A DNA stretch of 64,000 nucleotides from contig CAKPFM010000005.1 of NCBI GenBank assembly GCA_934153945.1, forward strand, positions 1-64,000, written 5' to 3'. The stretch's first letter is position 1, and the number at the start of each line of letters is the position of its first letter. Made by a program: the position numbers and the translations under genes. The DNA is from an uncultured Bacilli bacterium. Its GTDB lineage: Bacteria; Bacillota_I; Bacilli_A; RF39; UBA660. The notes below the pieces were generated by a model. That model was not told where the DNA came from, searched no databases, and saw only the letters and a program-made list of their open reading frames with translations. This document shows, piece after piece, positions 33,489-41,696 of this stretch.

Positions 33489-33526
33489 TTAATTCACCTA
33501 ACATAATTCTATCATTTGTATAGAAA

Positions 33527-33553
33527 AAAATAAATCATTTTTTGATTTATTTT
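33527..33553 (-). terminator. Terminator of the repeat gene 3 operon
   Basis: AAAATAAATC and GATTTATTTT pair around ATTTTTT, overlapping the end of the 87-codon gene. Confidence 0.7.
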
Positions 33554-33815
33554 ATAGTTCTTCTAGTATGTTTAGATTACTTCTTATTAATTCTACTAAA
33601 TTGTTTCCATATTTAGTTTTTAAATTATTAAATCTTTTTTTAAATTCTTCTATATCTATTAGAAATATATCTAAATAATCTATTAATAATTCATCTATAT
33701 AATCTACCTTTTCTTTTATTAAATATTCTATTATTTTATTCATATTGTCTTCATCTATATTTTTTAGTATTGATGGTTCATATTTATTTAATATTTCTTC
33801 TATTTTTTCACTCAT
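33552..33815 (-). CDS. Small partner of repeat protein 3
   Basis: 87 residues, all helical, acidic (YEPSILKNIDEDNMNKIIEY ... LDIFLIDIEEFKKRF ... YGNNLVELIRSNLNILEEL). It starts inside the last codons of repeat gene 3 (ATGA overlap, 4 bp), so it is translationally coupled. Its helix pattern resembles the non-repeat C-terminal cap of the repeat proteins. Repeat genes 1 and 2 have no such partner: their terminators follow directly. No known family. Confidence 0.75.
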   Translation of the reverse strand: MSEKIEEILNKYEPSILKNIDEDNMNKIIEYLIKEKVDYIDELLIDYLDIFLIDIEEFKKRFNNLKTKYGNNLVELIRSNLNILEEL

Positions 33816-35308
33816 TTTGTTTTATCCTCCATTATATATTTTATATCTATTCCATATTTTTCCTTCATGACTTTTTTAGTCGCATTTATTACTTTATTTA
33901 ATTTATTATCTACTACTAAACTTATATTATTTTCAACTAAATAATCTAATAATTTTCTTAATTCTATTGGATTCTTTCTAATTGCATTAGCAGTTATATA
34001 ATCTTCTATACCATATTCTTCAAATATTTTAATATTTTCTAAAATATTTGAACTTTTAATAACAAATATTGTTGGGGTTAGTAATGACTCATATTTAGGA
34101 TTATTCCAAACTGGTAAATGTAATTTTTCTACTACATTTTCATAATTACTTGTCCATATAGTTGATGTTAATAAACCTTGAAATTTTGGGTCTTCCCATT
34201 CAGGCATTTCTAATATCTTTTTTATTTTCTCATAATTACTTTTCCATATAGTTGATGTTAATAAGTTTTGAAATTTTTGGTCTTTCCATTCGGGCATTTC
34301 TAATATCTTTTTTATTTTCTTATAATTACTATTCCATATATTTGATGTTAATAATCCTTGAAAATTTGGTTCTTTCCATTCGGGCATTTCTAATATCTTT
34401 TTTATTTCTTCATAATTACTATTCCATATATTTGATGTTAGTAATCCTTGATATTTTGGATCTTCCCATTCAGGCATTTCTAATATCTTTTTTATTTCTT
34501 CATAATTACTATTCCATATATTTGATGTTAGTAATCCTTGATATTTTGGATCTTCCCATTCAGGCATTTCTAATATCTTTTTTATGTCTTCATAATTACT
34601 TGTCCATATATTTGATGTTAATAAACCTTGATATTTTGGTTCTTCCCATTCAGGCATTTCTAATATCTTTTTTATTTCTTCATAATTACTTTTCCATATA
34701 TTTGATGTTAATAAACCTTGATATTTTGGTTCTTCCCATTCAGGCATTTCTAGCATCTTTTTTATTTCTTCATAATTACTTTTCCATATATTTGATGTTA
34801 ATAAACATTGATATTTTGGGTCTTCCCATTCAGGCATTTCTAGCATCTTTTTTATTTCTTCATAATTACTATTCCATATATTTGATGTTAATAATCCTTG
34901 ATATTTTGGGTCTTCCCATTCAGGCATTTCTAATATTTTTTTTATTTCTTCATAATTACTATTCCATATAGTTGATGTTAATAAACCTTGATATTTTTGG
35001 CCTTTCCATTCAGGCATCTCTAATATCTTTTTTATTTCTTCATAATTACTATTCCATATAGTTGATGTTAGTAAACCTTGATATTTTGGGTCTTTCCATT
35101 CGGGCATCTCTAATATATTTTTTATTTCTTCATAATTACTATTCCATATATTTGATGTTAATAATCCTTGATATTTTGGGTCTTCCCATTCAGGCATTTC
35201 TAATATTTTTTTTATTTCTTCATAACTTCTTAAAAATAAATAATCACTTATTAAATATTCTTTTCCTTTTAGTAATGATAAAATTAATTCTTTTTCTATA
35301 TTATTCAT
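33812..35308 (-). CDS. 30-residue helical-repeat protein 3
   Basis: 498 residues, thirteen repeats with the variant consensus YEEIKKILEMPEWEDPKYQG then LLTSNIWNSN (MPEW in place of MKEW), the same N-terminal helix pair and the same C-terminal cap. Residues after IW, in order: N, N, N, N, K, K, T, N, N, N, K, T. It is three units longer than its paralogs, in keeping with gain or loss of whole 90-bp units. ATG 35308 follows AGGTGA by 5 nt. It is coupled with the 87-residue protein and is the first repeat gene after mraY. Confidence 0.85.
   Translation of the reverse strand: MNNIEKELILSLLKGKEYLISDYLFLRSYEEIKKILEMPEWEDPKYQGLLTSNIWNSNYEEIKNILEMPEWKDPKYQGLLTSTIWNSNYEEIKKILEMPEWKGQKYQGLLTSTIWNSNYEEIKKILEMPEWEDPKYQGLLTSNIWNSNYEEIKKMLEMPEWEDPKYQCLLTSNIWKSNYEEIKKMLEMPEWEEPKYQGLLTSNIWKSNYEEIKKILEMPEWEEPKYQGLLTSNIWTSNYEDIKKILEMPEWEDPKYQGLLTSNIWNSNYEEIKKILEMPEWEDPKYQGLLTSNIWNSNYEEIKKILEMPEWKEPNFQGLLTSNIWNSNYKKIKKILEMPEWKDQKFQNLLTSTIWKSNYEKIKKILEMPEWEDPKFQGLLTSTIWTSNYENVVEKLHLPVWNNPKYESLLTPTIFVIKSSNILENIKIFEEYGIEDYITANAIRKNPIELRKLLDYLVENNISLVVDNKLNKVINATKKVMKEKYGIDIKYIMEDKTK
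34055..35224 (-). repeat. Thirteen tandem 90-bp repeats in repeat gene 3
   Basis: Same period as in genes 1 and 2, with several units matching base for base over long spans. The consensus differs from genes 1 and 2 (PEW and PKY), so the repeats were homogenised within this gene. Confidence 0.85.
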
Positions 35309-35343
35309 ATGATTCACCTAACATAATTTTATCATTTATATAG

Positions 35344-35373
35344 AAAAAAATAAATCTTTTTTTTATTTATTTA
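35344..35373 (-). terminator. Terminator of mraY
   Basis: A run AAAAAAATAAA facing TTTATTTAT around T-rich loop, at the mraY stop codon. It is less perfect than the repeat-gene terminators but is the same type. Confidence 0.5.
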
Positions 35374-36363
35374 TAACCATATTCCATATATAAGAGATAC
35401 TAAGGAAGCAAGTAATCCTATTACCCAAAATAATTTAACAATATCTCTTTCATTCCAACCTTTTAATTCAAATGTATGATGAATTGGTGTCATTGGAAAT
35501 ATTCTTTTTTTAGTTAATTTATAATAATATCTTTGAATTAAACAGGTAAGTGTTTCTATAACAAATACTATTCCTATTATAATAAGTAAAATTTCATGTC
35601 TAGTTAGAATAGCAATTGTACCTAAAGTTGCTCCTAAAGTTAAAGATCCAGTATCACCCATAAATATTTTAGCAGGATTTACATTAAATATTAAAAATCC
35701 TAATATTGAACCTGATAAAATAAAACAAAACATTGCTATTTCCTTATAGCCATCTAACCAACCTGTATAATATGTAATTATACCAAATGTTATAAAAGCA
35801 ATAAATGATAGACCACCCGCTAGGCCATCTAATCCATCAGTAATGTTAACAGCATTAGAACTAGCTATCAAGACAAATAATATAAATAATCCATATAAAA
35901 ACCCAATATCTAATTTTAAATTTAAAGCATGTATCCAAAGTAAAGGTTCATTTCCTGATACTATGAAAAAATAAAAAAATAAAAGTGCTATAATAGTTTG
36001 AAAAAATAATTTACTATTTTCTGATAATCCTTTATTATTACCTTTAATAATAATTAATAAATCATCTGTAAATCCTATCAAAAAGTAACCAATAAAAGTA
36101 AAAATAACAATAAACAAATTATAACTAAAATTCATTTTATCAAAAACTAAAAATAAGAAAGTTACAATAAGTGTTGAAATAATAAATATTAATCCACCCA
36201 TAGTGGGAGTATTTTTTTTAGTTTTATGTCTATCTTCTAAATATTCACTTAAAAATTGTTCACAATGTTTTTTTCTTAAAATAGGTAAAATTATAATAGC
36301 TACTACTATTGATATTAAAAATCCAATAAGTAAAGAAAATACTGCACAAGATAATTTGTCCAT
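35371..36363 (-). CDS. mraY: Phospho-MurNAc-pentapeptide transferase (MraY)
   Basis: 330 residues, about ten TM helices. Transfers phospho-MurNAc-pentapeptide to undecaprenyl phosphate, making lipid I. Family motifs: KKNTPTMGGLIFI, NITDGLDGLAGGLSF, NPAKIFMGDTGSLTLG and PMTPIHHTFELKGW with the His motif. It stands alone: murD and pbpB, normal neighbours, are absent here. Divergent from rnhC. Confidence 0.96.
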   Translation of the reverse strand: MDKLSCAVFSLLIGFLISIVVAIIILPILRKKHCEQFLSEYLEDRHKTKKNTPTMGGLIFIISTLIVTFLFLVFDKMNFSYNLFIVIFTFIGYFLIGFTDDLLIIIKGNNKGLSENSKLFFQTIIALLFFYFFIVSGNEPLLWIHALNLKLDIGFLYGLFILFVLIASSNAVNITDGLDGLAGGLSFIAFITFGIITYYTGWLDGYKEIAMFCFILSGSILGFLIFNVNPAKIFMGDTGSLTLGATLGTIAILTRHEILLIIIGIVFVIETLTCLIQRYYYKLTKKRIFPMTPIHHTFELKGWNERDIVKLFWVIGLLASLVSLIYGIWL

Positions 36364-36445
36364 ATTATCACCTATTACATTTTATTATAATTTTCAGTTT
36401 TAATTACTTAATATTTATGATAAAATATTTTTAGGACGTGATTAT

Positions 36446-37384
36446 ATGACTATATCATTTAAAGTTAGTGATAACACTAAGAAAAAACTAGTAGAATTTT
36501 ATGAAGATTTAAAAAGAGAAAAAACACCTCAATATGCTGTTTTCCAAGCGCAAGATGGTGATACTGTTGTTACATTATATGAATCAGGAAAAATTGTTTT
36601 TCAAGGTAAAGATGCTGATTTAGCTAGTGATATTTGGGTAGCCACTGAAAAAATGAATAATAAAAATTTAGAAGTAAATAATAGTGAAAATAAAAGTAAA
36701 TCTGAAACAAAAAAAATAGAAGTAGATCCTATTATTTATAATTCAACTAGTATAGGTAGTGATGAAGTTGGTACAGGAGACTATTTTGGACCTATTGTTG
36801 TTACTGCAGCATATGTAAAAAAAGAAGATATTCCTTATTTAGAAGATTTAGGAGTTAAAGATTCTAAAAAATTAGATGATTCTAAAATATTAGAAGTTGT
36901 TCCTAAAATCATTAAAAAAATACCTTATTCTAGTTTAGTATTAAGTAATAAAGATTATAATAACACTTATGGAGAAAATTTTAATATGAACAAAATTAAA
37001 GCTGTTCTTCATAATAAAGTTTTAGTTGATTTAACTAGTAAATATCCTAATACAGATTATGTAATAGTTGACGAATTTGCTAATAAGTATGTTTATTTTA
37101 ATTATTTAAAAGAATCAAATAATGTATATAGAAACATAACATTTTTGACTAAAGGAGAAACTAGAAGTTTAGCTGTAGCTTGTGCTTCTATGATAAGTAG
37201 ATATATATTTATTAATGAATTTAATAAATTAAGTAATAGTGTTGGTTTATTATTACCTAAAGGTGCCTCTACTTCAGTAGATAATGTTGGTATAGAAATA
37301 GTTAAAAAATATGGATTTGATAAGTTAAAAGAAATTGCTAAATTAAATTTTAAAAATACTGATAAAATTAAAGAAAAATTGTAA
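36446..37384 (+). CDS. rnhC: Ribonuclease HIII
   Basis: 312 residues. Cuts RNA in RNA:DNA hybrids. The N-terminal TBP-like substrate-binding domain (about 1-85, with FQAQDGDTVVTLYESGKI) is typical of HIII over HII. The catalytic core starts GSDEVGTGDYFGPIVV and contains LGVKDSKKL and the later DE-rich loops (VIVDEFANK). GGACG before the ATG. It is one of few plus-strand genes in this region. Confidence 0.95.
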   Translation: MTISFKVSDNTKKKLVEFYEDLKREKTPQYAVFQAQDGDTVVTLYESGKIVFQGKDADLASDIWVATEKMNNKNLEVNNSENKSKSETKKIEVDPIIYNSTSIGSDEVGTGDYFGPIVVTAAYVKKEDIPYLEDLGVKDSKKLDDSKILEVVPKIIKKIPYSSLVLSNKDYNNTYGENFNMNKIKAVLHNKVLVDLTSKYPNTDYVIVDEFANKYVYFNYLKESNNVYRNITFLTKGETRSLAVACASMISRYIFINEFNKLSNSVGLLLPKGASTSVDNVGIEIVKKYGFDKLKEIAKLNFKNTDKIKEKL

Positions 37385-37409
37385 GAATCAAAAAATTGAT
37401 TCTTTTTTT
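37383..37409 (+). terminator. Terminator of rnhC
   Basis: AAGAATCAA and TTGATTCTT pair around a short A loop, immediately at the stop, followed by TTTTTTT. Confidence 0.75.
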
Positions 37410-37454
37410 AGGTATTTTTGAAAAATTTACTAAGATATAATGTTACACTATATT

Positions 37455-37521
37455 TTTAACATATACAAGAAATATGTTAAATCTTTAGTATTTTTTTAAC
37501 ACATTTGAAAAATATGTTAAA
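37455..37521. repeat. Two tandem dyads between rnhC and divIB
   Basis: TTTAACATAT...ATATGTTAAA (37455-37481) and TTTAACACAT...ATATGTTAAA (37495-37521) share arms and a 7-nt spacer and lie 40 bp apart. The second has one mismatch. They could be operators or hairpins; no gene lies here. Confidence 0.55.
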
Positions 37522-37543
37522 TTTTTTATATTTTTTTATTTTC

Positions 37544-37570
37544 AAAAAAAGACTAGATTTCTCTAATCTA
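37544..37570 (-). terminator. Terminator of divIB
   Basis: TAGATT and AATCTA around TCTCT, followed on the minus strand by GTCTTTTTTT. It lies about 70 nt after the divIB stop. Confidence 0.55.
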
Positions 37571-37636
37571 TAATACTTATGATAAATGTGACACTTAAAA
37601 TTAGTACCCAACCATATTTAATGACACAAAAATTAT

Positions 37637-38389
37637 TTACATTATTTTAAAATATTCTCCACTATCTAAATATAATATTCCATTTTTATGACCATATTTA
37701 CTTATAATATCTAAATAAATTGAAACATAACTATTCATTTTATCAAAATAAGCTAATGTTAAATAAACAAAATTGCCATCATTCATAGTAAGTAAAAATC
37801 TTTCACTATCAACATTATTAGGATCATATTTAATTTCAGAAATTCTATTAATAACATCAATATCTAATTTCAATAATTTTGTTTTAAATTCATCTGATAT
37901 TGTATCAGGAATATAATTAACAAGTATTGGAGTAGCATATACTTTGTCATCTTCTCTTCCATCTTGAAATATAGTTTTATTAATATTACTATCATAATAT
38001 ACTGGATAATTATCTTCTATAGTAATATCTATTCTTCTATATGATTTCTTTACTTTAGCTTTTTTTATAAAGATGTTTTTTTCTAAATTTTTTTCTATAT
38101 TACTACTTGTTTGATAAAAAGTTGAAGGATAATTTTCTAGATTAGCTAATTCAATTATTTCATAATCCGATAATATATTATTATTTTTAATATAAATATT
38201 TTTAATACTTAAATTAATAAATGAAAATACAAGGTAACCAATTAAAAATAATATAACAAGAAATAATAAAACTCTTCCATAACGAATTCTTCTAACTTTA
38301 ACTTTTTCTTTTACTATCTTTTTAGGAATTTTCTTAGTATTTTTAGCATTTTTTTTATTATTCTTTTTAATTACCTTTTTCTTCTTCAT
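37637..38389 (-). CDS. divIB: Cell division protein DivIB/FtsQ
   Basis: 250 residues. A very Lys/Arg-rich cytoplasmic tail (first 40), a TM helix at about 41-63, a POTRA domain (IKNIYIKNNNILSDYEIIEL ... KAKVKKSYRRIDITIEDNYP) and a beta domain. It works at the septum with FtsL and DivIC. It is 10 nt past murB and is the last gene of murG-murB-divIB. The order matches the usual dcw order. Confidence 0.88.
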   Translation of the reverse strand: MKKKKVIKKNNKKNAKNTKKIPKKIVKEKVKVRRIRYGRVLLFLVILFLIGYLVFSFINLSIKNIYIKNNNILSDYEIIELANLENYPSTFYQTSSNIEKNLEKNIFIKKAKVKKSYRRIDITIEDNYPVYYDSNINKTIFQDGREDDKVYATPILVNYIPDTISDEFKTKLLKLDIDVINRISEIKYDPNNVDSERFLLTMNDGNFVYLTLAYFDKMNSYVSIYLDIISKYGHKNGILYLDSGEYFKIM

Positions 38390-38398
38390 ATATAACTC

Positions 38399-39256
38399 CT
38401 ATTCAACTATTTCTTGTTCTAATATTAAATCTATACCATATTCTTCTTTTACTTTATTTTGGATTTTTGTTATTAATTTGATAATGTCACTACCTTTAGC
38501 ACGACCAGTATTTACTATAAAATTAGCATGTTTTTCACTAACTTTTGCTCCACCTACTGTTTTACCTTTAAATCCGCAATCCTCTATTAATTTACCAGCA
38601 TAATTACCTTCAGGATTTCTAAAAACACTACCAGCAGATGGATAATTTAGTGGTTGACTTTCTAATCTTCTTTTTCTTCTATCAGTAACTATATCAATTA
38701 TATCTTGTTTGTTTCCTTTTTTTAATTTCAATTTAGCTTCTAATATTATATATCCAGGATGTTCTTTAAAGAATGAGGTTCTATAATGATATTCTAAATC
38801 TCTATTATACAAAGTTTTTATTTCTAATGATGGAGTTAATACCTTAACATAAGTTACTATATAACCCATATCACTATTATAAGCACCTGAATTATTAAAA
38901 CATGCTCCACCTATTGTTCCTGGTATTCCAGTAGCAAATTCTAATCCTGATAATCCCATTTTGCACACTGTTACAGCTAATTTTTGTAAACTATATCCGG
39001 CTCCTACTATTACATTTGTACCATCAAACTCAACATTATTAAAATAATCTAGTTTTATTAATACTCCCATATAATTGCCATCAAATATTAAATTAGATCC
39101 ACCACCTATAACTTTATATTTAAAATTATCTTCCCTTATATCTTTAATTATTTCTTTTAATTCATCTATATTTTCTGGATAAATTAATTGTTTTGTTATA
39201 CCATCTAATTTATAACTAGTTAATTTTTTTAATGATATATTTCCATATTTTTTCAT
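38399..39256 (-). CDS. murB: UDP-N-acetylenolpyruvoylglucosamine reductase
   Basis: 285 residues. FAD enzyme that reduces the enolpyruvyl sugar to UDP-MurNAc. FAD-binding motifs: YKVIGGGSNLIFD, LEFATGIPGTIGGACFNNSGAY and PSAGSVFRNPEGNYAGKLIE, the last with the Ser that donates a proton; the C-terminal Glu is present (QEIVE region). Type II MurB by its lack of the loop found in E. coli. 4-bp overlap with murG. Confidence 0.95.
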   Translation of the reverse strand: MKKYGNISLKKLTSYKLDGITKQLIYPENIDELKEIIKDIREDNFKYKVIGGGSNLIFDGNYMGVLIKLDYFNNVEFDGTNVIVGAGYSLQKLAVTVCKMGLSGLEFATGIPGTIGGACFNNSGAYNSDMGYIVTYVKVLTPSLEIKTLYNRDLEYHYRTSFFKEHPGYIILEAKLKLKKGNKQDIIDIVTDRRKRRLESQPLNYPSAGSVFRNPEGNYAGKLIEDCGFKGKTVGGAKVSEKHANFIVNTGRAKGSDIIKLITKIQNKVKEEYGIDLILEQEIVE

Positions 39257-40326
39257 TTTATCATTTCCTTTAATACATTATAAATTCTATCAGCACTATC
39301 AGTTATTGATAATTTTTTTAAATTTTCTTTTATATCTTTATATAATTCTTTGTTATTTATTAATTCATCTATTTGTTCTACTAATAATTTACCATTTAAA
39401 TTTTTTTCTTCTATTAACAAAGCAGCCTTTTTTTCTACTAAATCAATAGCATTTTTATATTGATGATTATTTGGTAAATATGGACTTGGTATTAATATTG
39501 AAGGTATTTGTAAAGCCATTATTTCACTTAATGTTGATGCACCAGCTCTTGATACCATAACATCTACATTTTTCATAAATCCACTTAAATTTTCTATATA
39601 TGGTACTACTTTTACATTTTTTGATAATTTGATATTTTCAAATTCATCATAACTACTGCTTCCAGTTACAAATATAACTTCATATTCTTTGTTTGAAAAT
39701 AAATCAATTGTTTTTTTCATCATACTTGTTATTTTTTCTGATCCAAGTGATCCCATTACTATTAATACTAATTTTTTATTTGTTAAACCATATTTACTTT
39801 TTGGCACTATTTCTTTTTTTATAGCTTCCTCACTACAAGGATTACCAGTATATACAGTTTTATATTCTGGGAATTCTTTTATTGTTGATTTAAATGAAAC
39901 TCCTATTTTATCAGCATATTTTGATAAAAATAAATTAGCTTTTCCTGGTATACTATTTTGTTCATGAATAAATGTTGGATATCCAAGTTTTTTAGCACTA
40001 TAAATAACAGCACCTGTTACATATCCCCCTACACCAATTACTACATCTGGTTTAAATTCTTTAATTAGTTTTTTACATTTTTTTATTGAATTGTAAAAAC
40101 ATTTTAAAGTTTTAAAATTTTTAAATATATTTTTTCTATTTATTCCGTATATTTCTATTGTTTCAAATGGAATATTATATTTAGGAATTATATCTTTTTC
40201 CATTCTATTATGAGTTCCTATATACAAAAATTCACTGTTTGGCTCTAATTCTTTTATTTTGTTGATGATTGCTAAGGCAGGATATATATGTCCACCTGTA
40301 CCACCAGCACTTATTATAACTCTCAT
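39253..40326 (-). CDS. murG: UDP-GlcNAc:lipid I transferase (MurG)
   Basis: 357 residues. Peripheral membrane enzyme adding GlcNAc to lipid I to give lipid II. The N-terminal loop SAGGTGGHIYPALA, the second loop PDVVIGVGGYVTGA and the C-terminal donor region SRAGASTLSEIMAL match the family. AGGTGA before the ATG. First gene of murG-murB-divIB. Confidence 0.96.
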   Translation of the reverse strand: MRVIISAGGTGGHIYPALAIINKIKELEPNSEFLYIGTHNRMEKDIIPKYNIPFETIEIYGINRKNIFKNFKTLKCFYNSIKKCKKLIKEFKPDVVIGVGGYVTGAVIYSAKKLGYPTFIHEQNSIPGKANLFLSKYADKIGVSFKSTIKEFPEYKTVYTGNPCSEEAIKKEIVPKSKYGLTNKKLVLIVMGSLGSEKITSMMKKTIDLFSNKEYEVIFVTGSSSYDEFENIKLSKNVKVVPYIENLSGFMKNVDVMVSRAGASTLSEIMALQIPSILIPSPYLPNNHQYKNAIDLVEKKAALLIEEKNLNGKLLVEQIDELINNKELYKDIKENLKKLSITDSADRIYNVLKEMIK

Positions 40327-40385
40327 ATAATCACCTATTTTCTAATTAATTATACCATATTATATGTGTATTTGCTAGATTTTAG

Positions 40386-40411
40386 AAAAAATAGATGTTA
40401 TTTAACATCTA
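40386..40411 (-). terminator. Terminator of the Ig/cadherin-like gene
   Basis: AGATGTTA and TAACATCT form a hairpin that includes the stop codon at 40398, with T-rich sequence after it on the minus strand. Confidence 0.8.
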
Positions 40412-41687
40412 TCTTCTCTACTTTTATTTCATCATCTTCTATTTTTGATTTTTTATCTTTTTTTGTTTTTTCTTTTTTAGAACTTTTTTTAAATACTAAT
40501 ATCAATGATACTATTAATAGTACAAATGAAAATCCAAGTAAACCTATAATTATATATATCATATATTCTATTTTTTGATTTAAAACATTTACTTCTTCAG
40601 TATTATATATTTGAATAGTGTTTTCATTACTATCATATATGTAGTAGTTTTCAATACCTGTTTCAACATTCATACCATATATTAATGAATATGAACTATT
40701 TGGGCTTGTCTTATAAGCATTGATATTTTCATCATTATATACAAATACTCCTTTTTCATATAATTCTGGTATAGATGGCATATCTAACAAACAAATTTTT
40801 ACTTGATTAAATGTTAATTCTTTATATAATTTATATGTACCATTATTATATACATAAAATTGTTGTTTTCCTTCACTATCTTTTAGTGATATTAAAGTAT
40901 ATTTTGTTATTTCTGAATAGTATGCCGGTACTTCTTCTTCATTTATTGTAACGCTAGTTTCAGTATAATTCTCTGGTGGCGTTATTAATGATTTTTTTCT
41001 AACAACCGTATATTTTTGTCCATCCATATCAACCTCTATAGGATTATATTCTTCTACTTTGGCATTTATGACATATGTTTTAGATGTTCCATTTTCAGCT
41101 GTTACAGTTATTTCTATTCTATTATCACCATCAGTTACTTCTCTTGTACCATTACCTGTTATGTTAGCATGTCCATGACTTGGTGTTGCTATTACATTTA
41201 TACTTGTTGTATCTGGAGCAATTAAAGCACTATATTCTAAAGTATCTTTATTAAATTCTGGAGTTAATTCATAACCTTCGATACCCAAACTTGATAGGTT
41301 ATTATCTCCTGATAATACTATCATTGGTTTATTTTTTACATTTATTGTTAATGTTTTAGATATTTTTTCATCTATACCAGTAGAAAATGGTGAAAGAACA
41401 CCTGATATATTAATATTAACTGTTCCAGCTGCTTTTGCTGTAAATGTAAAAGTTGGATTTTCATTTTCGAACCATCTATATACATTTGTACCATTCAATA
41501 TAGAATTATTAGAAGAACTAATTGATAAATATCCTGCCATTTCAGGACATTTTATTGTAACTATAACCACATCACCTACATAAACTGAGTTTTTATTTGT
41601 ATAAGCTGAAAATGAACTAGCCTTTACATTAAAACCTAAACCAATTAATGATGTAATCAAAATTACAAATCTAATTATTTTTTTCAT
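40398..41687 (-). CDS. Membrane-anchored Ig/cadherin-like surface protein
   Basis: 429 residues. Signal peptide to about residue 23, a first beta domain (about 25-115: NSVYVGDVVIVTIKCPEM ... AAGTVNINISG) with the layout of a cohesin/Ig-like fold, a cadherin-like beta-sandwich (about 128-205: LSSLGIEGYELTPEFNKDTL ... AENGTSKTYVINA), an unknown part, a C-terminal TM helix (about 375-398) and a Lys/Glu-rich cytoplasmic tail. It is directly downstream of a dockerin-bearing glucosaminidase gene (9 nt), so the two are one operon. It may be its membrane anchor; the cohesin assignment is weak and rests on context. Confidence 0.75.
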   Translation of the reverse strand: MKKIIRFVILITSLIGLGFNVKASSFSAYTNKNSVYVGDVVIVTIKCPEMAGYLSISSSNNSILNGTNVYRWFENENPTFTFTAKAAGTVNINISGVLSPFSTGIDEKISKTLTINVKNKPMIVLSGDNNLSSLGIEGYELTPEFNKDTLEYSALIAPDTTSINVIATPSHGHANITGNGTREVTDGDNRIEITVTAENGTSKTYVINAKVEEYNPIEVDMDGQKYTVVRKKSLITPPENYTETSVTINEEEVPAYYSEITKYTLISLKDSEGKQQFYVYNNGTYKLYKELTFNQVKICLLDMPSIPELYEKGVFVYNDENINAYKTSPNSSYSLIYGMNVETGIENYYIYDSNENTIQIYNTEEVNVLNQKIEYMIYIIIGLLGFSFVLLIVSLILVFKKSSKKEKTKKDKKSKIEDDEIKVEKIDVK

Positions 41688-41696
41688 ACATACCTC

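Noticed and set aside
31212..35224. CRISPR array
   Set aside because: The repeats are directly adjacent with no unique spacers, and the 90-bp period is coding.
31322..35343. Long plus-strand open frames rich in Leu, Ile and Phe opposite the repeat genes
   Set aside because: They are mirror frames of the 90-bp repeats, have no ribosome sites and lie wholly within the opposite genes.
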